A stretch of DNA of 64,000 nucleotides. Origin: Salinisphaera aquimarina. Its GTDB lineage: Bacteria > Pseudomonadota > Gammaproteobacteria > Nevskiales > Salinisphaeraceae. Both the position numbers and the translations under genes were made by a program. Under the pieces are notes generated by a model. That model had not been told where the DNA came from, did no database searches, and was given only the letters and a program-made list of their open reading frames with translations. The DNA lies in contig NZ_JBHRSS010000001.1 in NCBI RefSeq assembly GCF_042643355.1, positions 434,001-498,000 of the forward strand. Direction: 5' to 3'. Positions 25,250 through 34,058 of this stretch are shown one piece after another (position 1 is the stretch's first letter; every line of letters starts with the position of its first letter).

Positions 25250-27289
25250 TCAGTCGGGCGCTACTTTAGCATCGACACCGGGCTGTGGGGGCCAGAACAG
25301 AAGGCGTGCCGTGCCCGCGCGGCCGACGATGCGATAGCGGGCGCCGGCGGCATCGAGCGTGGTTCTGAGCCGCTCGACCCCGGCGCCGTAATCACGCACG
25401 TCGGCGGCGGTGGCCAGCAGGTGAAAGCGCCGGTTGATGGTCTGGCCGTCGACCATGCCCACCCATAGCGGCAGGCTGCGCCGGGCGGTCACGGTATCGG
25501 TCGGCCACAGCCGCAGCACCCAGCGCATGTCGGCGTCCGCCGTGCCGTGAATCATGGTGATCACCGGCCGGTGGCCGTCGTGTATGCGCGGGAGCACCGC
25601 CAGCGCTCGGATGCTGGTATCGGGCACCATCCACCGCAGCGGCTGGCCGGCGGTCAGCGGCGGCGGCGGTTGCCAGCCGGCGTTGCGCAGCAGCTGTTGC
25701 AGCGCCACGGCGCTACCGGCGGCCTGCAGGTTCAGCGGCGCGCTCTCGCGGCCGGCGATATCCTTGATCCGCGCGTCCAGCATTTCATAGCCAACCCGCG
25801 TCCAGCCCTGCACCCGTTGTGTGGACGTGCTGTGGCGCGCCTGTGGTACCCGCTGTGCTGCGTTTTCCGGCAACACCGCCATCAGCAGCGCGATCATCAT
25901 GCAGCCGGCGAGTACCCCCAGTACCGGTTTGCCCTTAACTGGCCGCGGATGCTGACGGTTGTAGCAGAGCACCAGCATGTTGAGCCAGACGAAGGCACTG
26001 GTCAGGCCGATCAGCACATCGCTGGCCCAGTCCAGCCCGAGATACAGCCGCGCGAGGGCGATGAGCATGACCCCGGCCACCGTCACCGAATAATAATAGG
26101 GCCGGATCGATGCCGGCCGCCGCGACGCGAGGATCACCCCGGCCAGGCCGTAGACGGTGGCGCACAGGATCAGGTCGCGGCCGCCGCCGGCGAGGAACAG
26201 CGGGTCCATGTCGGCGTGATAGAAGAACGCCACCGGCGCGGGAATGGCCAGCCACGCGCGCAGAATCAGCGTCGCCAGCGCAGAGAAACCCAGCGCCGCT
26301 ACCCAGTGGCCGGCGGCACGGCGGTTGCCCATCAACCCGAGCAGGCCGGCGATCACGCCGGCGAACGGCAGATAGATCAGCGGCGAGCCGATCTCGGCGA
26401 TGACCCGCGCCACCGCGTCCGAAATCGGCGTGTGCAGGCTCTGGACGAGATAGAAGGTCAGCGCATCGAAGCGCATCGGAAACACCGGCCGCTGCCAGCC
26501 CCAGACGGTGAGATAGAGCACGCCGGTGACCAGCAGCAGCAGGGCTGCCGATACCGCGAGCGCGGGGATTTCCGGCTGGCGGGGATCGGCCAGCGCCGGG
26601 CCGAGCAGGCCCAGGCGGCGATGGCGCCGGCTCCAGGCCATCAGCTGCTCGGCGTAGCGGCGCGCGGCGACCCGGCCGGCGGCGAGCACGAAGCGCGCGG
26701 CGACGGTGGTCACCCAGACGATGACCACCACCGCCAGCAGCAGGATGGCCAGGCGCGTGGCGACCTGAGCGGCCAGATCCAGCGATGCACCGAACACGAC
26801 GCCCGGCAGGATATAGCAGGGCGCCCACACCGCAGTGGCGATGAGGTCCATGATCACGAATCGCTGCGGCGGCAAGCCGGCGGCGCCGGCCACGGTCGGC
26901 ACGATCGGGCGCAGGGCGCCGATCAGGCGTCCGAGCACGATCGCCTTGCCGCCGTGGCGGGCCAGAAAAGTTTCGCCGCGGGCCACCAGCAGCGGCGCGC
27001 GCGAGAAGCCGGGTAGTGCCTGCAGGCGCCCCCGATAGCGCCGGCCCAGCAGATAGCTGGCGGAGTCGCCGATCAGCGTGCCGATGATGGCGGCGACGAA
27101 GGTCGGCAGCAGGGGCAGGGCGTTGGCGCCGATGAGGGCGCCGAAGGCGAACATGAACAAGGCGCCCGGTACGAGCAGCCCGAATATGAACAGCGATTCG
27201 CCCACCGCGACCGCGAAAACGAGCGCGAGCGCGGCCAGCGGATGGGCACTCACCCAGGCCAGCAGGGCCTCGAGCAGGCTATGCCCCAT
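25250..27289 (-). CDS. DedA - PAP2-like - LssY C-terminal fusion membrane protein
   Basis: A 679-aa protein with three parts. Residues 1-200 are a DedA/SNARE-associated domain, with GESLFIFGLLVPG, RLIGALRPIVPTVAGAAG and about five helices. Residues 240-440 are a six-helix PAP2-type domain. Residues 490-679 resemble the soluble LssY C-terminal domain (WTRVGYEML..., FHLLATAADVRDYG). Fusions of this order are known and are thought to act on lipid phosphates or undecaprenyl-phosphate recycling. Here all three PAP2 motifs are degraded: the KxxxxxxRP region reads LRAWLAIPAPV, PSGH reads LAGGGRD, and SRxxxxxHxxxD reads ARLYLGLDWASD. The phosphatase is probably inactive. It starts 6 bp after the hemL stop. 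Confidence 0.85.
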   Translation of the reverse strand: MGHSLLEALLAWVSAHPLAALALVFAVAVGESLFIFGLLVPGALFMFAFGALIGANALPLLPTFVAAIIGTLIGDSASYLLGRRYRGRLQALPGFSRAPLLVARGETFLARHGGKAIVLGRLIGALRPIVPTVAGAAGLPPQRFVIMDLIATAVWAPCYILPGVVFGASLDLAAQVATRLAILLLAVVVIVWVTTVAARFVLAAGRVAARRYAEQLMAWSRRHRRLGLLGPALADPRQPEIPALAVSAALLLLVTGVLYLTVWGWQRPVFPMRFDALTFYLVQSLHTPISDAVARVIAEIGSPLIYLPFAGVIAGLLGLMGNRRAAGHWVAALGFSALATLILRAWLAIPAPVAFFYHADMDPLFLAGGGRDLILCATVYGLAGVILASRRPASIRPYYYSVTVAGVMLIALARLYLGLDWASDVLIGLTSAFVWLNMLVLCYNRQHPRPVKGKPVLGVLAGCMMIALLMAVLPENAAQRVPQARHSTSTQRVQGWTRVGYEMLDARIKDIAGRESAPLNLQAAGSAVALQQLLRNAGWQPPPPLTAGQPLRWMVPDTSIRALAVLPRIHDGHRPVITMIHGTADADMRWVLRLWPTDTVTARRSLPLWVGMVDGQTINRRFHLLATAADVRDYGAGVERLRTTLDAAGARYRIVGRAGTARLLFWPPQPGVDAKVAPD

Positions 27290-27295
27290 CGGAGT

Positions 27296-28621
27296 CTATG
27301 GGTGCGCCAGTGTTGCGAAGGCGATATCGGCTGCATCCAGCGTGCGCTCTATCGCGGTGTCGTCGTGTGCGTGCGATATGAAGGCCGCCTCGAAGGCCGA
27401 AGGTGCCAGGTATACACCGTTGTCCAGCATCGTGTGGAAGAAACGCCCGAATGCTTCGGTATCACAGGCCGCGACGTCGTCGAAGCGGCTCACCTGTTCG
27501 GCGTCGGTGAAGAACATGCCGAACATCGCGCCCACGCGCTGGGTAAGAAAGCCGATGCCGTGTTTCTGCGCGCGTTCGTTGAGACCCGCGAGCAGCTTGT
27601 CGAGCTGCGGCGCGATCGCCTTGTGCACCGAACCGTCGCGCAGCTGGCTCAGCGTGGCGATGCCGGCCGCCATGCCCAGCGGGTGGCCCGAGAGCGTGCC
27701 GGCCTGATAGACCGGCCCGGTCGGCGCCAGTGTCTCCATGACGTCCCTGGGCCCGCCGACGGCGCCGACCGGCATGCCGCCACCCACGATCTTGCCCAAG
27801 GCGGTGACGTCGGGCCGGACCCCGAAATGCGCCTGGGCACAGCCCGGATGCACGCGAAAACCGGTCATCACCTCGTCGAACACCAGCAGCGCGCCGTACT
27901 GGTCGCACAGATCGCGCAGGCCTTCGAGAAAACCCGGAACCGGTGGCACACAGTTCATGTTGCCGGCGACCGGCTCCACCATGATGCAGGCGATGTCGTC
28001 GCCGTGGGCCTTGAACGCCTCAGCCACCGAGTCGAGATCGTTGTAGGTCGCGACCAGGGTGTCGGCGACCACCGCTTCGGGCACGCCGGGCGAGCCGGGA
28101 ATACCGAGCGTGAGCGCACCCGAGCCGGCGTTCACCAGCAGGGCGTCGACGTGACCGTGGTAGTTGCCGGCGAACTTGATCACCTTGTTGCGGCCGGTAT
28201 GCCCACGCGCCAGGCGCAGGGCGGTCATCGCCGCCTCGGTGCCGGAATTGACCATGCGCACCGACTCGATCGAGTCGACCATCGAGCACACCAGCTCGGC
28301 GAGTTCCGTCTCCAGGCCGGTGGGCGCACCGAACGACAGCCCCTTGGCGGCCTGTTTCTGGACTGCCTCGACCACCGCCGGGTCGGCGTGGCCCAGAATC
28401 ATCGGCCCGAAGGAACCGACATAGTCGACGTATTCGTTGCCGTCGACGTCATATATATAGGCGCCCCGGGCGTGGTCGATGAACGCCGGCGTGCCGCCCA
28501 CGCCGTTGAAGGCGCGCACCGGCGAGTTGACGCCGCCTGGGATGGTCTTCGCGGCGCGCGCGAACCATTCGGCAGAGCGCGGTCCGGGGCGTCGATGGGA
28601 AGGCTGTGCGGGCTCACTCAT
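27296..28621 (-). CDS. hemL: glutamate-1-semialdehyde 2,1-aminomutase
   Basis: PLP enzyme that makes 5-aminolevulinate in the C5 haem pathway, 441 aa. The start is the ATG at 28621 (MSEPAQPSHR), with GGAG 7 bp upstream; the longer frame from 28669 is not favoured. Landmarks are GGVNSPVRAFNGVGGTP, MVNSGTEAAMTALRLARG, KFAGNYHGHVDALLV, LVFDEVMTGFR, the Schiff-base Lys in TALGKIVGGGMPVGAVGG, and YQAGTLSGHPLGMAAG. It is grouped with thiE and thiD on the same strand. Proteobacterial hemL is often adjacent to thiE. Confidence 0.96.
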   Translation of the reverse strand: MSEPAQPSHRRPGPRSAEWFARAAKTIPGGVNSPVRAFNGVGGTPAFIDHARGAYIYDVDGNEYVDYVGSFGPMILGHADPAVVEAVQKQAAKGLSFGAPTGLETELAELVCSMVDSIESVRMVNSGTEAAMTALRLARGHTGRNKVIKFAGNYHGHVDALLVNAGSGALTLGIPGSPGVPEAVVADTLVATYNDLDSVAEAFKAHGDDIACIMVEPVAGNMNCVPPVPGFLEGLRDLCDQYGALLVFDEVMTGFRVHPGCAQAHFGVRPDVTALGKIVGGGMPVGAVGGPRDVMETLAPTGPVYQAGTLSGHPLGMAAGIATLSQLRDGSVHKAIAPQLDKLLAGLNERAQKHGIGFLTQRVGAMFGMFFTDAEQVSRFDDVAACDTEAFGRFFHTMLDNGVYLAPSAFEAAFISHAHDDTAIERTLDAADIAFATLAHP

Positions 28622-28675
28622 GGGATGCTCCAGCAAATCGTGGCGAATAGTTGAATCAAATCTCGACAACCGATG

Positions 28676-29311
28676 TCAGCGCGCGGCGAGCGCTATCTGC
28701 GCCAGCGTGCGTGCCGCCGCGCCGCTGTCGGCGGCGTGAAACAGGCCGCCCGCGATCGCGATCAGGTCGGCGCCAGCGGCGCAGACCCGCGCCGCATTAT
28801 GAGTATCGATGCCGCCGATAGCCACGATGGGCGCGCCGAGCGCGCGCGCTTCGCCGAGCACGGTCAACGGCGCCGCCGGTGCGTCCGGCTTGGTGCGCGA
28901 ATCGAAAAAACGGCCGAAGCTGATATAGCTGGCGCCTTCATTCAGTCCGCGCCGGGCGCGCGCCAGATCGCTGCCGCAGCTGACTCCGATCAGCGCCTCT
29001 GCGCCGAGCGCGGCGCGCGCGTCGGCGACGCTGCCGTCGCTGGCGCCCAGGTGAACGCCATCGGCCTCGATGTCGGCGGCCAGGCGCCAGTCGTCGTTGA
29101 TGATCAGGCGTGCGCCGTGGCTGCGACAGCGCGTCTGCAATGCCTCGACCAGGGCCCGATCCGGCGCGCTGGCGCGCTTGTCGCGATACTGCAGCCAGCA
29201 GGCGCCGGCGGCGAGCACGGCATCCACGCGTGCCAGTTCATCGCCGGCCAGGGTGGTGCGGTCGTAGATCGCGTAGAGGCCGCGTGGATGGGCAAACGAC
29301 GCCTCGGTCAC
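28676..29311 (-). CDS. thiE: thiamine phosphate synthase
   Basis: Joins HMP-PP and the thiazole phosphate to give thiamine phosphate; TIM barrel, 211 aa. Seen motifs are LQYRDKRAS near the N-terminus, LIINDDWRLAADIEADGVHLGASD, LIGVSCGSDLARA, the phosphate-binding YISFGRFFDSRTKP, and VAIGGIDTHNA. The start is a GTG that overlaps the thiD stop (GTGA), so the two are translationally coupled. Confidence 0.95.
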   Translation of the reverse strand: MTEASFAHPRGLYAIYDRTTLAGDELARVDAVLAAGACWLQYRDKRASAPDRALVEALQTRCRSHGARLIINDDWRLAADIEADGVHLGASDGSVADARAALGAEALIGVSCGSDLARARRGLNEGASYISFGRFFDSRTKPDAPAAPLTVLGEARALGAPIVAIGGIDTHNAARVCAAGADLIAIAGGLFHAADSGAAARTLAQIALAAR

Positions 29312-30096
29312 GGCTCGATCCGCGCGGGCAATGGCAGGCGCAATGGGATCTTCTGGCCGCCGCCGGCAGCAAAGGCGGCGTCAAGGGTCTGCCATGTATA
29401 GGCCTGTGCGGCCTGCAGCGCATTCTCTAGCGATTGCCCGTTCGCCAGCTGGGCCGCGATGGCGCTGGCCAGCGTACAGCCCGAGCCGTGAAACACGCCG
29501 GGCAGGCGCGGCCAGCGGGCGCTGTGCACGCATTCGCCGTTCATATAAAGCCGGTTGAGCACATCGCCTTCGCCTTCGTCGCCGCCGGTGATCAGGGCAG
29601 CCCGGGCGCGTCTCGACAATTGTGCCCCGCAGGCATCGATATCGGTTTCGCCGTTGCACAGCAGGCGCGCTTCGGCCGCGTTCGGTGTGATCACCGCGGC
29701 GTGCTCGAACAATTGCGCGCTGAGCGCCAGGCCAACGCTGTCATCGGCCAGTTGGCCGCCGCCTGCGGCGCGCAGCACCGGGTCCAGCACCAGCGGCACG
29801 TCGGGCATGGACGCGGCCAGTTCGGCAATGAGCGAGACCTGGGCCGGGCTGCCCACCACGCCGATCTTGATTGCGGCAAAAGACATGTCGGCGCAGACCG
29901 TGTTCAGGCAACGGCGAAAGAAATCCTGATCGACGGCCTGCGCGGCGTGCACGTTTATCGTGTCCTGACAGGTCAGCAGGGTCACCAGTGTTGCCGCATG
30001 GGCGCCGTTCGCGGCGGCCGATTCTATATCGGCCTGAATGCCCGCGCCGCCGCTCGGATCGTGGCCGGCGATTACCAGAATATTGGGTCGGATCAT
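29308..30096 (-). CDS. thiD: hydroxymethylpyrimidine/phosphomethylpyrimidine kinase
   Basis: Phosphorylates HMP twice to give HMP-PP for ThiE; ribokinase-like fold, 262 aa. Landmarks are NILVIAGHDPSGGAGIQADIESAAANGAH at the N-terminus, VVLDPVLRAAGG-type LVLDPVLRAAGGGQLADD, TPNAAEARLL, and the ATP-site LPGVFHGSGCTLASAIAA, where the usual 'GTGC' reads GSGC. No TPP riboswitch is visible in its leader. The upstream gap holds the DnaA box cluster. Confidence 0.95.
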   Translation of the reverse strand: MIRPNILVIAGHDPSGGAGIQADIESAAANGAHAATLVTLLTCQDTINVHAAQAVDQDFFRRCLNTVCADMSFAAIKIGVVGSPAQVSLIAELAASMPDVPLVLDPVLRAAGGGQLADDSVGLALSAQLFEHAAVITPNAAEARLLCNGETDIDACGAQLSRRARAALITGGDEGEGDVLNRLYMNGECVHSARWPRLPGVFHGSGCTLASAIAAQLANGQSLENALQAAQAYTWQTLDAAFAAGGGQKIPLRLPLPARIEP

Positions 30097-30603
30097 GCGC
30101 GCGAGTCTATCACCGGAGGCAACAGGTGCGATGCCTTATGCACAATATAAACAGCAAGTCGCGAACACCCTGCAAAAAATTTTCGACCCCGGTGGATGGA
30201 TTCGTGGTGAGCGCTGCAAGCTATTGAATTTAAAAGTGTGTGTCGGGATGGTTACAAAATAGCCGGTTTGGCTAAACGACTGAGAATACGTCTGGTCGAG
30301 CGTTTCATCCGAAGACTTTCCACACACTTATCCACAGCTTTTGTGAGTTCTCTCGCTTTCGCTTTCCCACTCAAACGTTTAGGTCGCTTTTCTAATCGAT
30401 TTCCTGCTGCGCCGATCGGGTTATGCACAGTGTCAACCCGCTTGTGGATTGGCAACGATTTTGTTATGACGCTTTGCGTCACCTCTGGCTGCAGCACAAC
30501 GCATTGAAATAAAATAATAAAACAGAAAACATCGGACGACGGGTCGGGAAAAGCGCTATCGGCGCGACATTTGCCGTATTGCGTCACGCTTTTGTCCCCA
30601 ATC
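30097..30603. other. AT-rich intergenic region with a cluster of DnaA boxes
   Basis: About 500 bp without a credible gene; the ORFs in it have no family-like features. Four exact TTATNCACA boxes occur, all on the plus strand: TTATGCACA 30136-30144, TTATCCACA 30328-30336, TTATGCACA 30421-30429 and TTATCCACA 30604-30612 (the last inside the end of cpdA). A weaker reverse match is at 30443-30451. A very AT-rich stretch (30506-30530) lies between the third and fourth boxes and could be a DNA-unwinding element. Candidates are a chromosomal origin or a DnaA-titrating/reactivating site (datA or DARS type). No dnaA, dnaN, rpmH or mnmG is in the window. Confidence 0.6.
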
Positions 30604-31362
30604 TTATCCACAGGCCCGGCGTGCCGCGTCTACGCGGTGGATACGGCTGGTGAAAACGCCGTCGTCGCTCAGTTCGATCAGGCGATAGCCGGGAGCGCGG
30701 TCTCGATCCTCTGCGAACGCCGCCGAATGCGGCAGAAACTGGCGCATCGTTGCAGGGGTGACCCAGCAGTCGATAGTGCCGATGGAACGCCGCGCGGCCT
30801 GATGAGCATGCCCGCAAACCACGGCGCGTACGCGGGGGTAACCGGCCAGCAGCGTGCCCAGCTCGGCGCCATCGCGCAGGCCGATGGCATCGATCCAGGC
30901 GCTGTCCATCGGGCAGGGCGGATGATGTACAAACACGACGGCCGGGGCAGCGCCGGCCCGCAGGCGCCGGTCGAGCCGTTCCAGCTGTGCCGGACCCAGG
31001 CGGCCGGCGTCGTCGCCAGGGATATGGCTGTCGAGGGCGTGGAGATCCCAGCCACCCAGCGCCAGTTCGTCGTGGACCCGTGCATGGGTCAGCAGCCGCG
31101 CCATCAGCGCCGGGTCGTCGTGGTTGCCCGCCATGGCGAGCACCGGCCGGCCGAGTTGCGCCAGCCGACGGTTGAGCCGGTCGTAGCCGGCGCTGGATTC
31201 GTCGTCGACCAGATCGCCGCCGAGTACCAGTGCGTCGTAATCGGGATAGCGCGTGATGGCGTGGGTCAGCACCTGCTCGAACGCCTGTTCGACGTGCCAG
31301 CCGTGGAGTCGCGCCTCGGGATCGGCGCGCAGATGCGGATCGGTAATATGCAGGAGTCGCAC
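30604..31362 (-). CDS. cpdA: 3',5'-cAMP phosphodiesterase CpdA-like metallophosphoesterase
   Basis: A 252-aa calcineurin-like phosphoesterase. All metal motifs are seen: ITDPHL (DxH), GGDLVDD (GD), AGNHDDP (GNHD), VHHPP and GHAHQA (GHxH). The length and the N-terminal LLHITDPHLRADPEARLHGW match CpdA (Icc), which lowers cAMP. Other class III phosphodiesterases share the fold, so substrate is inferred. Its last codons contain a TTATCCACA DnaA box. Confidence 0.88.
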   Translation of the reverse strand: MRLLHITDPHLRADPEARLHGWHVEQAFEQVLTHAITRYPDYDALVLGGDLVDDESSAGYDRLNRRLAQLGRPVLAMAGNHDDPALMARLLTHARVHDELALGGWDLHALDSHIPGDDAGRLGPAQLERLDRRLRAGAAPAVVFVHHPPCPMDSAWIDAIGLRDGAELGTLLAGYPRVRAVVCGHAHQAARRSIGTIDCWVTPATMRQFLPHSAAFAEDRDRAPGYRLIELSDDGVFTSRIHRVDAARRACG

Positions 31363-31448
31363 AGGATTGGAACAGCCGGCTTTGGCCGCTATGCTGCCAC
31401 GATCGCGATTGTCCGACAGCCCGTCTACGGAGGGAACCGATCCAGCCC

Positions 31449-32093
31449 ATGATAGACGCCGAGCTTTTGGCCTACCTGCGCGACGTGAGCCTGCGTGAAA
31501 CGGCGGTGATGGTCGCCAACCGGCGGGCGACCGCGCGCGGCGACAACGCGCATCTGCAGATCGATCCGGAGCAGGGTCAACTCATGGCGTTGCTGTTGCG
31601 CGCGATCGGGGCGCGCCGGGGTATCGAGATCGGCGTGTTTGCCGGCTATTCGGCGCTCTGGCTGGCCCATGCACTGCCGACCGACGGGCATCTGCTGGCG
31701 CTGGATATCGATGCGGAGATCACCCGGCGCGCGCAGGCCGACTGGGAGCAAGCAGGGCTCGCGCAGCGCGTGACGCTGAAGATCGGGCCCGCGCTCGCCA
31801 GCCTGGACACGGAAATCGCCGAGGGCCGCGCGGGGGCCGACGACTTCGTGTTCATCGATGCCGACAAGGCCGGCTATCTCGACTACTACGAGCGCGCGCT
31901 GGTGCTGGTGCGCGCAGGCGGGCTGATCATGGCCGACAACACGCTCTGGCACGGCCGCGTCACCGACCCGGACGACGACAGTACCGATACCCGCGCGATC
32001 CGGGCATTCAACAATCATCTATATGAGGACACCCGCGTGGATATCAGCCTGATACCGATCGGCGACGGCCTGACCGTCGCGCGCAAGCGATGA
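31449..32093 (+). CDS. class I SAM-dependent O-methyltransferase
   Basis: A 214-aa protein of the catechol/caffeoyl-CoA O-methyltransferase type. Motif I is GIEIGVFAGYSALWLA, followed by LLALDIDAE, the metal- and substrate-site DFVFIDADKAGYLDYYE, and GGLIMADNTLWHGRV, where the usual DN metal ligands are present. The likely reaction is Mg-dependent methylation of a catechol-like hydroxyl; the substrate is unknown. It overlaps the next methyltransferase by ATGA, so the two are a coupled pair. Confidence 0.9.
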   Translation: MIDAELLAYLRDVSLRETAVMVANRRATARGDNAHLQIDPEQGQLMALLLRAIGARRGIEIGVFAGYSALWLAHALPTDGHLLALDIDAEITRRAQADWEQAGLAQRVTLKIGPALASLDTEIAEGRAGADDFVFIDADKAGYLDYYERALVLVRAGGLIMADNTLWHGRVTDPDDDSTDTRAIRAFNNHLYEDTRVDISLIPIGDGLTVARKR

Positions 32094-32689
32094 GCGGTGC
32101 CCGCATCGGCGACGAGAGCGCGGCCGAGCGCAACAAGAAGCCGATCTTCGACGCGCTGGCGCCTTGGCTGCGGCAGGCCAAAAGCCTGCTCGAGGTCGGC
32201 GCCGGTGACGCCACGCACGCGCTCTATGCGGGCGAGCGTCTGCCGCAGCTGGCTTGGCAGACCAGCGAAGCACCGGCGCATCATCGGCGTCTGGTGGCGG
32301 CGCTGGCCGATCGCCACGAAACCCGGCTTGCGCCGCCGCTGGCACTGGACGTGCGCCATGCCTGGCCGGATGTCACTTACGACGCCGTCTACGGTGCCAA
32401 CGTGGCCCACATCATGGACTGGGCGGCCGTGGAGGCGCTGTTCGCCGGCGCGGCGTCCCATCTGTCGACTGCGGGCCTGTTATGTCTCTACGGCCCGTTC
32501 AAGCGCCCCGGCGAGAACCTGGCGCCCGGCAATCGGGAATTCGACGCCGCGCTGCGGGCCCGCGATCCGGCCATGGGCCTGCGCGCCGTCGATGCGCTGG
32601 ACGCGCTCGCCACCAGCGGCCACATGCGGCGGGTCGCCGATATCGCGATGCCGAGCAACAACCGGCTGCTGATCTGGCAGCGCGACTGA
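32090..32689 (+). CDS. DUF938 class I SAM-dependent methyltransferase
   Basis: A 199-aa protein of the DUF938 family. It opens with SAAERNKKPIFDAL, followed by the SAM-binding LLEVGAGDATHALYAGERLPQLAWQTSE and the family's YGANVAHIMDW and LCLYGPFKRPG. The substrate is unknown. It shares four bases with the O-methyltransferase upstream. An imperfect inverted repeat follows in the 198-bp gap before the convergent dehydrogenase. Confidence 0.88.
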   Translation: MSGARIGDESAAERNKKPIFDALAPWLRQAKSLLEVGAGDATHALYAGERLPQLAWQTSEAPAHHRRLVAALADRHETRLAPPLALDVRHAWPDVTYDAVYGANVAHIMDWAAVEALFAGAASHLSTAGLLCLYGPFKRPGENLAPGNREFDAALRARDPAMGLRAVDALDALATSGHMRRVADIAMPSNNRLLIWQRD

Positions 32690-32772
32690 ACCACGGACGA
32701 CTGGCTCATTCATGCCACTCGGCCTGCTCGACCTGGCAGGTTTGCGTAAGGGCAGACGTCCATCGCATGCCG

Positions 32773-32844
32773 CACGCAAAGACGCAATAAGAAATAGACC
32801 TGTTAGTACAGGCTTGGTCTTGCGATTCTTCGCGTCTTCGCGTG
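32773..32844. repeat. intergenic inverted repeat
   Basis: CACGCAAAGACGCAAT (32773-32788) pairs with TTCGCGTCTTCGCGTG (32829-32844), 13 of 16 positions, around a 40-nt loop that contains a smaller stem (CCTGT-TAGT-ACAGG). It lies in the convergent gap between the DUF938 gene and the dehydrogenase, and could be a bidirectional terminator or a copy of an extragenic repeat. Confidence 0.5.
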
Positions 32845-32887
32845 AAACGGTTTTGCCTGGACGAGCGGCCGAATCAAGGCGGCGCTA

Positions 32888-33841
32888 TCAATTGACCCGG
32901 TTGGGCGTCTCGCCGTCGATGAAATGGCCGATATTGGCAGCCACACCGTCGAGCATGCGCTGGCGTGCGCCGCGGCTGCCCCAGGCGGTATGCGGGGTAA
33001 CGATGAGGTTGGGCACGTCGGGCGCCAGCAACGGATGACCGGCCGGCGGCGGTTCTGCATCCAGCACGTCGAGCGCTGCGCCCGCGATCACGCCGCGGCT
33101 CAGGGCGTCGATCAGGGCATCGGCATCGACGATGCCGCCGCGCGCCGTATTGATGAGAAACGCGCTGTCCTTCATGCGGGCGAGCGCGTCGGCGTCGATC
33201 AGATTCGCAGTTTCTTCGGTCAGCGGGCAGTGCAGGCTGATCATGTCGGCGCGTTCGAACATCTCGTCGATGGCCACGCGGCCCGCACGCACGGTCCTGG
33301 CGCCCGGGCGTTCGGCCACCAGCACGGTCATGCCGAAGGCTTCGGCAAGCCGGCCCACGGCCTGGCCGAGTGCTCCGTGGCCCACCAGGCCCAGGGTCTG
33401 TCCCGCCAGTTCCTCGATCGGATAGTCCAGCAGACAGAAGAATTCGCCGGCAGCCCAGTCGCCGCGCTTGACCGCGGCGTCATAGCTTGCCCAGCGGGTC
33501 GCGTGCGCGAGCATCAGAGCCAGTACGTGCTGGGAGACCGCCGGGGTGGCATAGCCGGTGACGTTGACCACCGGAATACCGCGCCGCGCGGCAGCCTCGC
33601 GGTCCACGTTGTTCACGCCGGTGGCGGCAACGCAGATGAGCTTGAGCGCCTCGGCGCCGGCAATGGCGTCGGCATCCAGCACAACCTTGTTGGTCACCGC
33701 GATATCGACGCCCGCGAGTCGCTGGGCGACGTTGCTAGCGTCGCTATTGTGGTGCCAGCGCCAATCGTCGAGCGCGTCTTCCAGGGTGCCCCAGTCGAGC
33801 GCGTCGCCCATCGATCCGGCGTCGAGAAAACAGCCCCGCAT
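32888..33841 (-). CDS. D-2-hydroxyacid dehydrogenase (glycerate dehydrogenase-like)
   Basis: NAD-dependent oxidoreductase, 317 aa. It has the nucleotide motif LGLVGHGALGQAVGRLA and the catalytic Arg in NTARGGIVD, Glu in DVLDAEPPP and His in TPHTAWGS. The N-terminal LICVAATGVNNVDREAAARRGIPVVNV fits the HprA (hydroxypyruvate/glycerate reductase) branch. The Shine-Dalgarno sequence AAGGAG precedes the ATG at 33841. The exact substrate is inferred. Confidence 0.88.
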   Translation of the reverse strand: MRGCFLDAGSMGDALDWGTLEDALDDWRWHHNSDASNVAQRLAGVDIAVTNKVVLDADAIAGAEALKLICVAATGVNNVDREAAARRGIPVVNVTGYATPAVSQHVLALMLAHATRWASYDAAVKRGDWAAGEFFCLLDYPIEELAGQTLGLVGHGALGQAVGRLAEAFGMTVLVAERPGARTVRAGRVAIDEMFERADMISLHCPLTEETANLIDADALARMKDSAFLINTARGGIVDADALIDALSRGVIAGAALDVLDAEPPPAGHPLLAPDVPNLIVTPHTAWGSRGARQRMLDGVAANIGHFIDGETPNRVN

Positions 33842-34058
33842 TTTCGCTCCTTGGTTTTCGATACAATGAGTTATGCGTCAGCTTAAACGACGCCGACTGT
33901 CATGTGTCTGATACGTGAACCTATCGCGGTTTCGGGCGTCGAACGAAAGAGTTGCGGAAAGAATTTGTTTCACGTTTTAATAGTGTATGCTACAGGTGTT
34001 CGCCAAAGGGGGCGGAACCAGTATTCCGGGTCAACAATCAAGGCTTACTGAAAAATCC

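Noticed and set aside
30097..30180. TPP riboswitch ahead of thiD
   Set aside because: The conserved CTGAGA-type segments are missing.
30252..30611. 119-aa minus-strand ORF in the DnaA box region
   Set aside because: No motif and no ribosome site, and it is made of the AT-rich intergenic sequence with the DnaA boxes.
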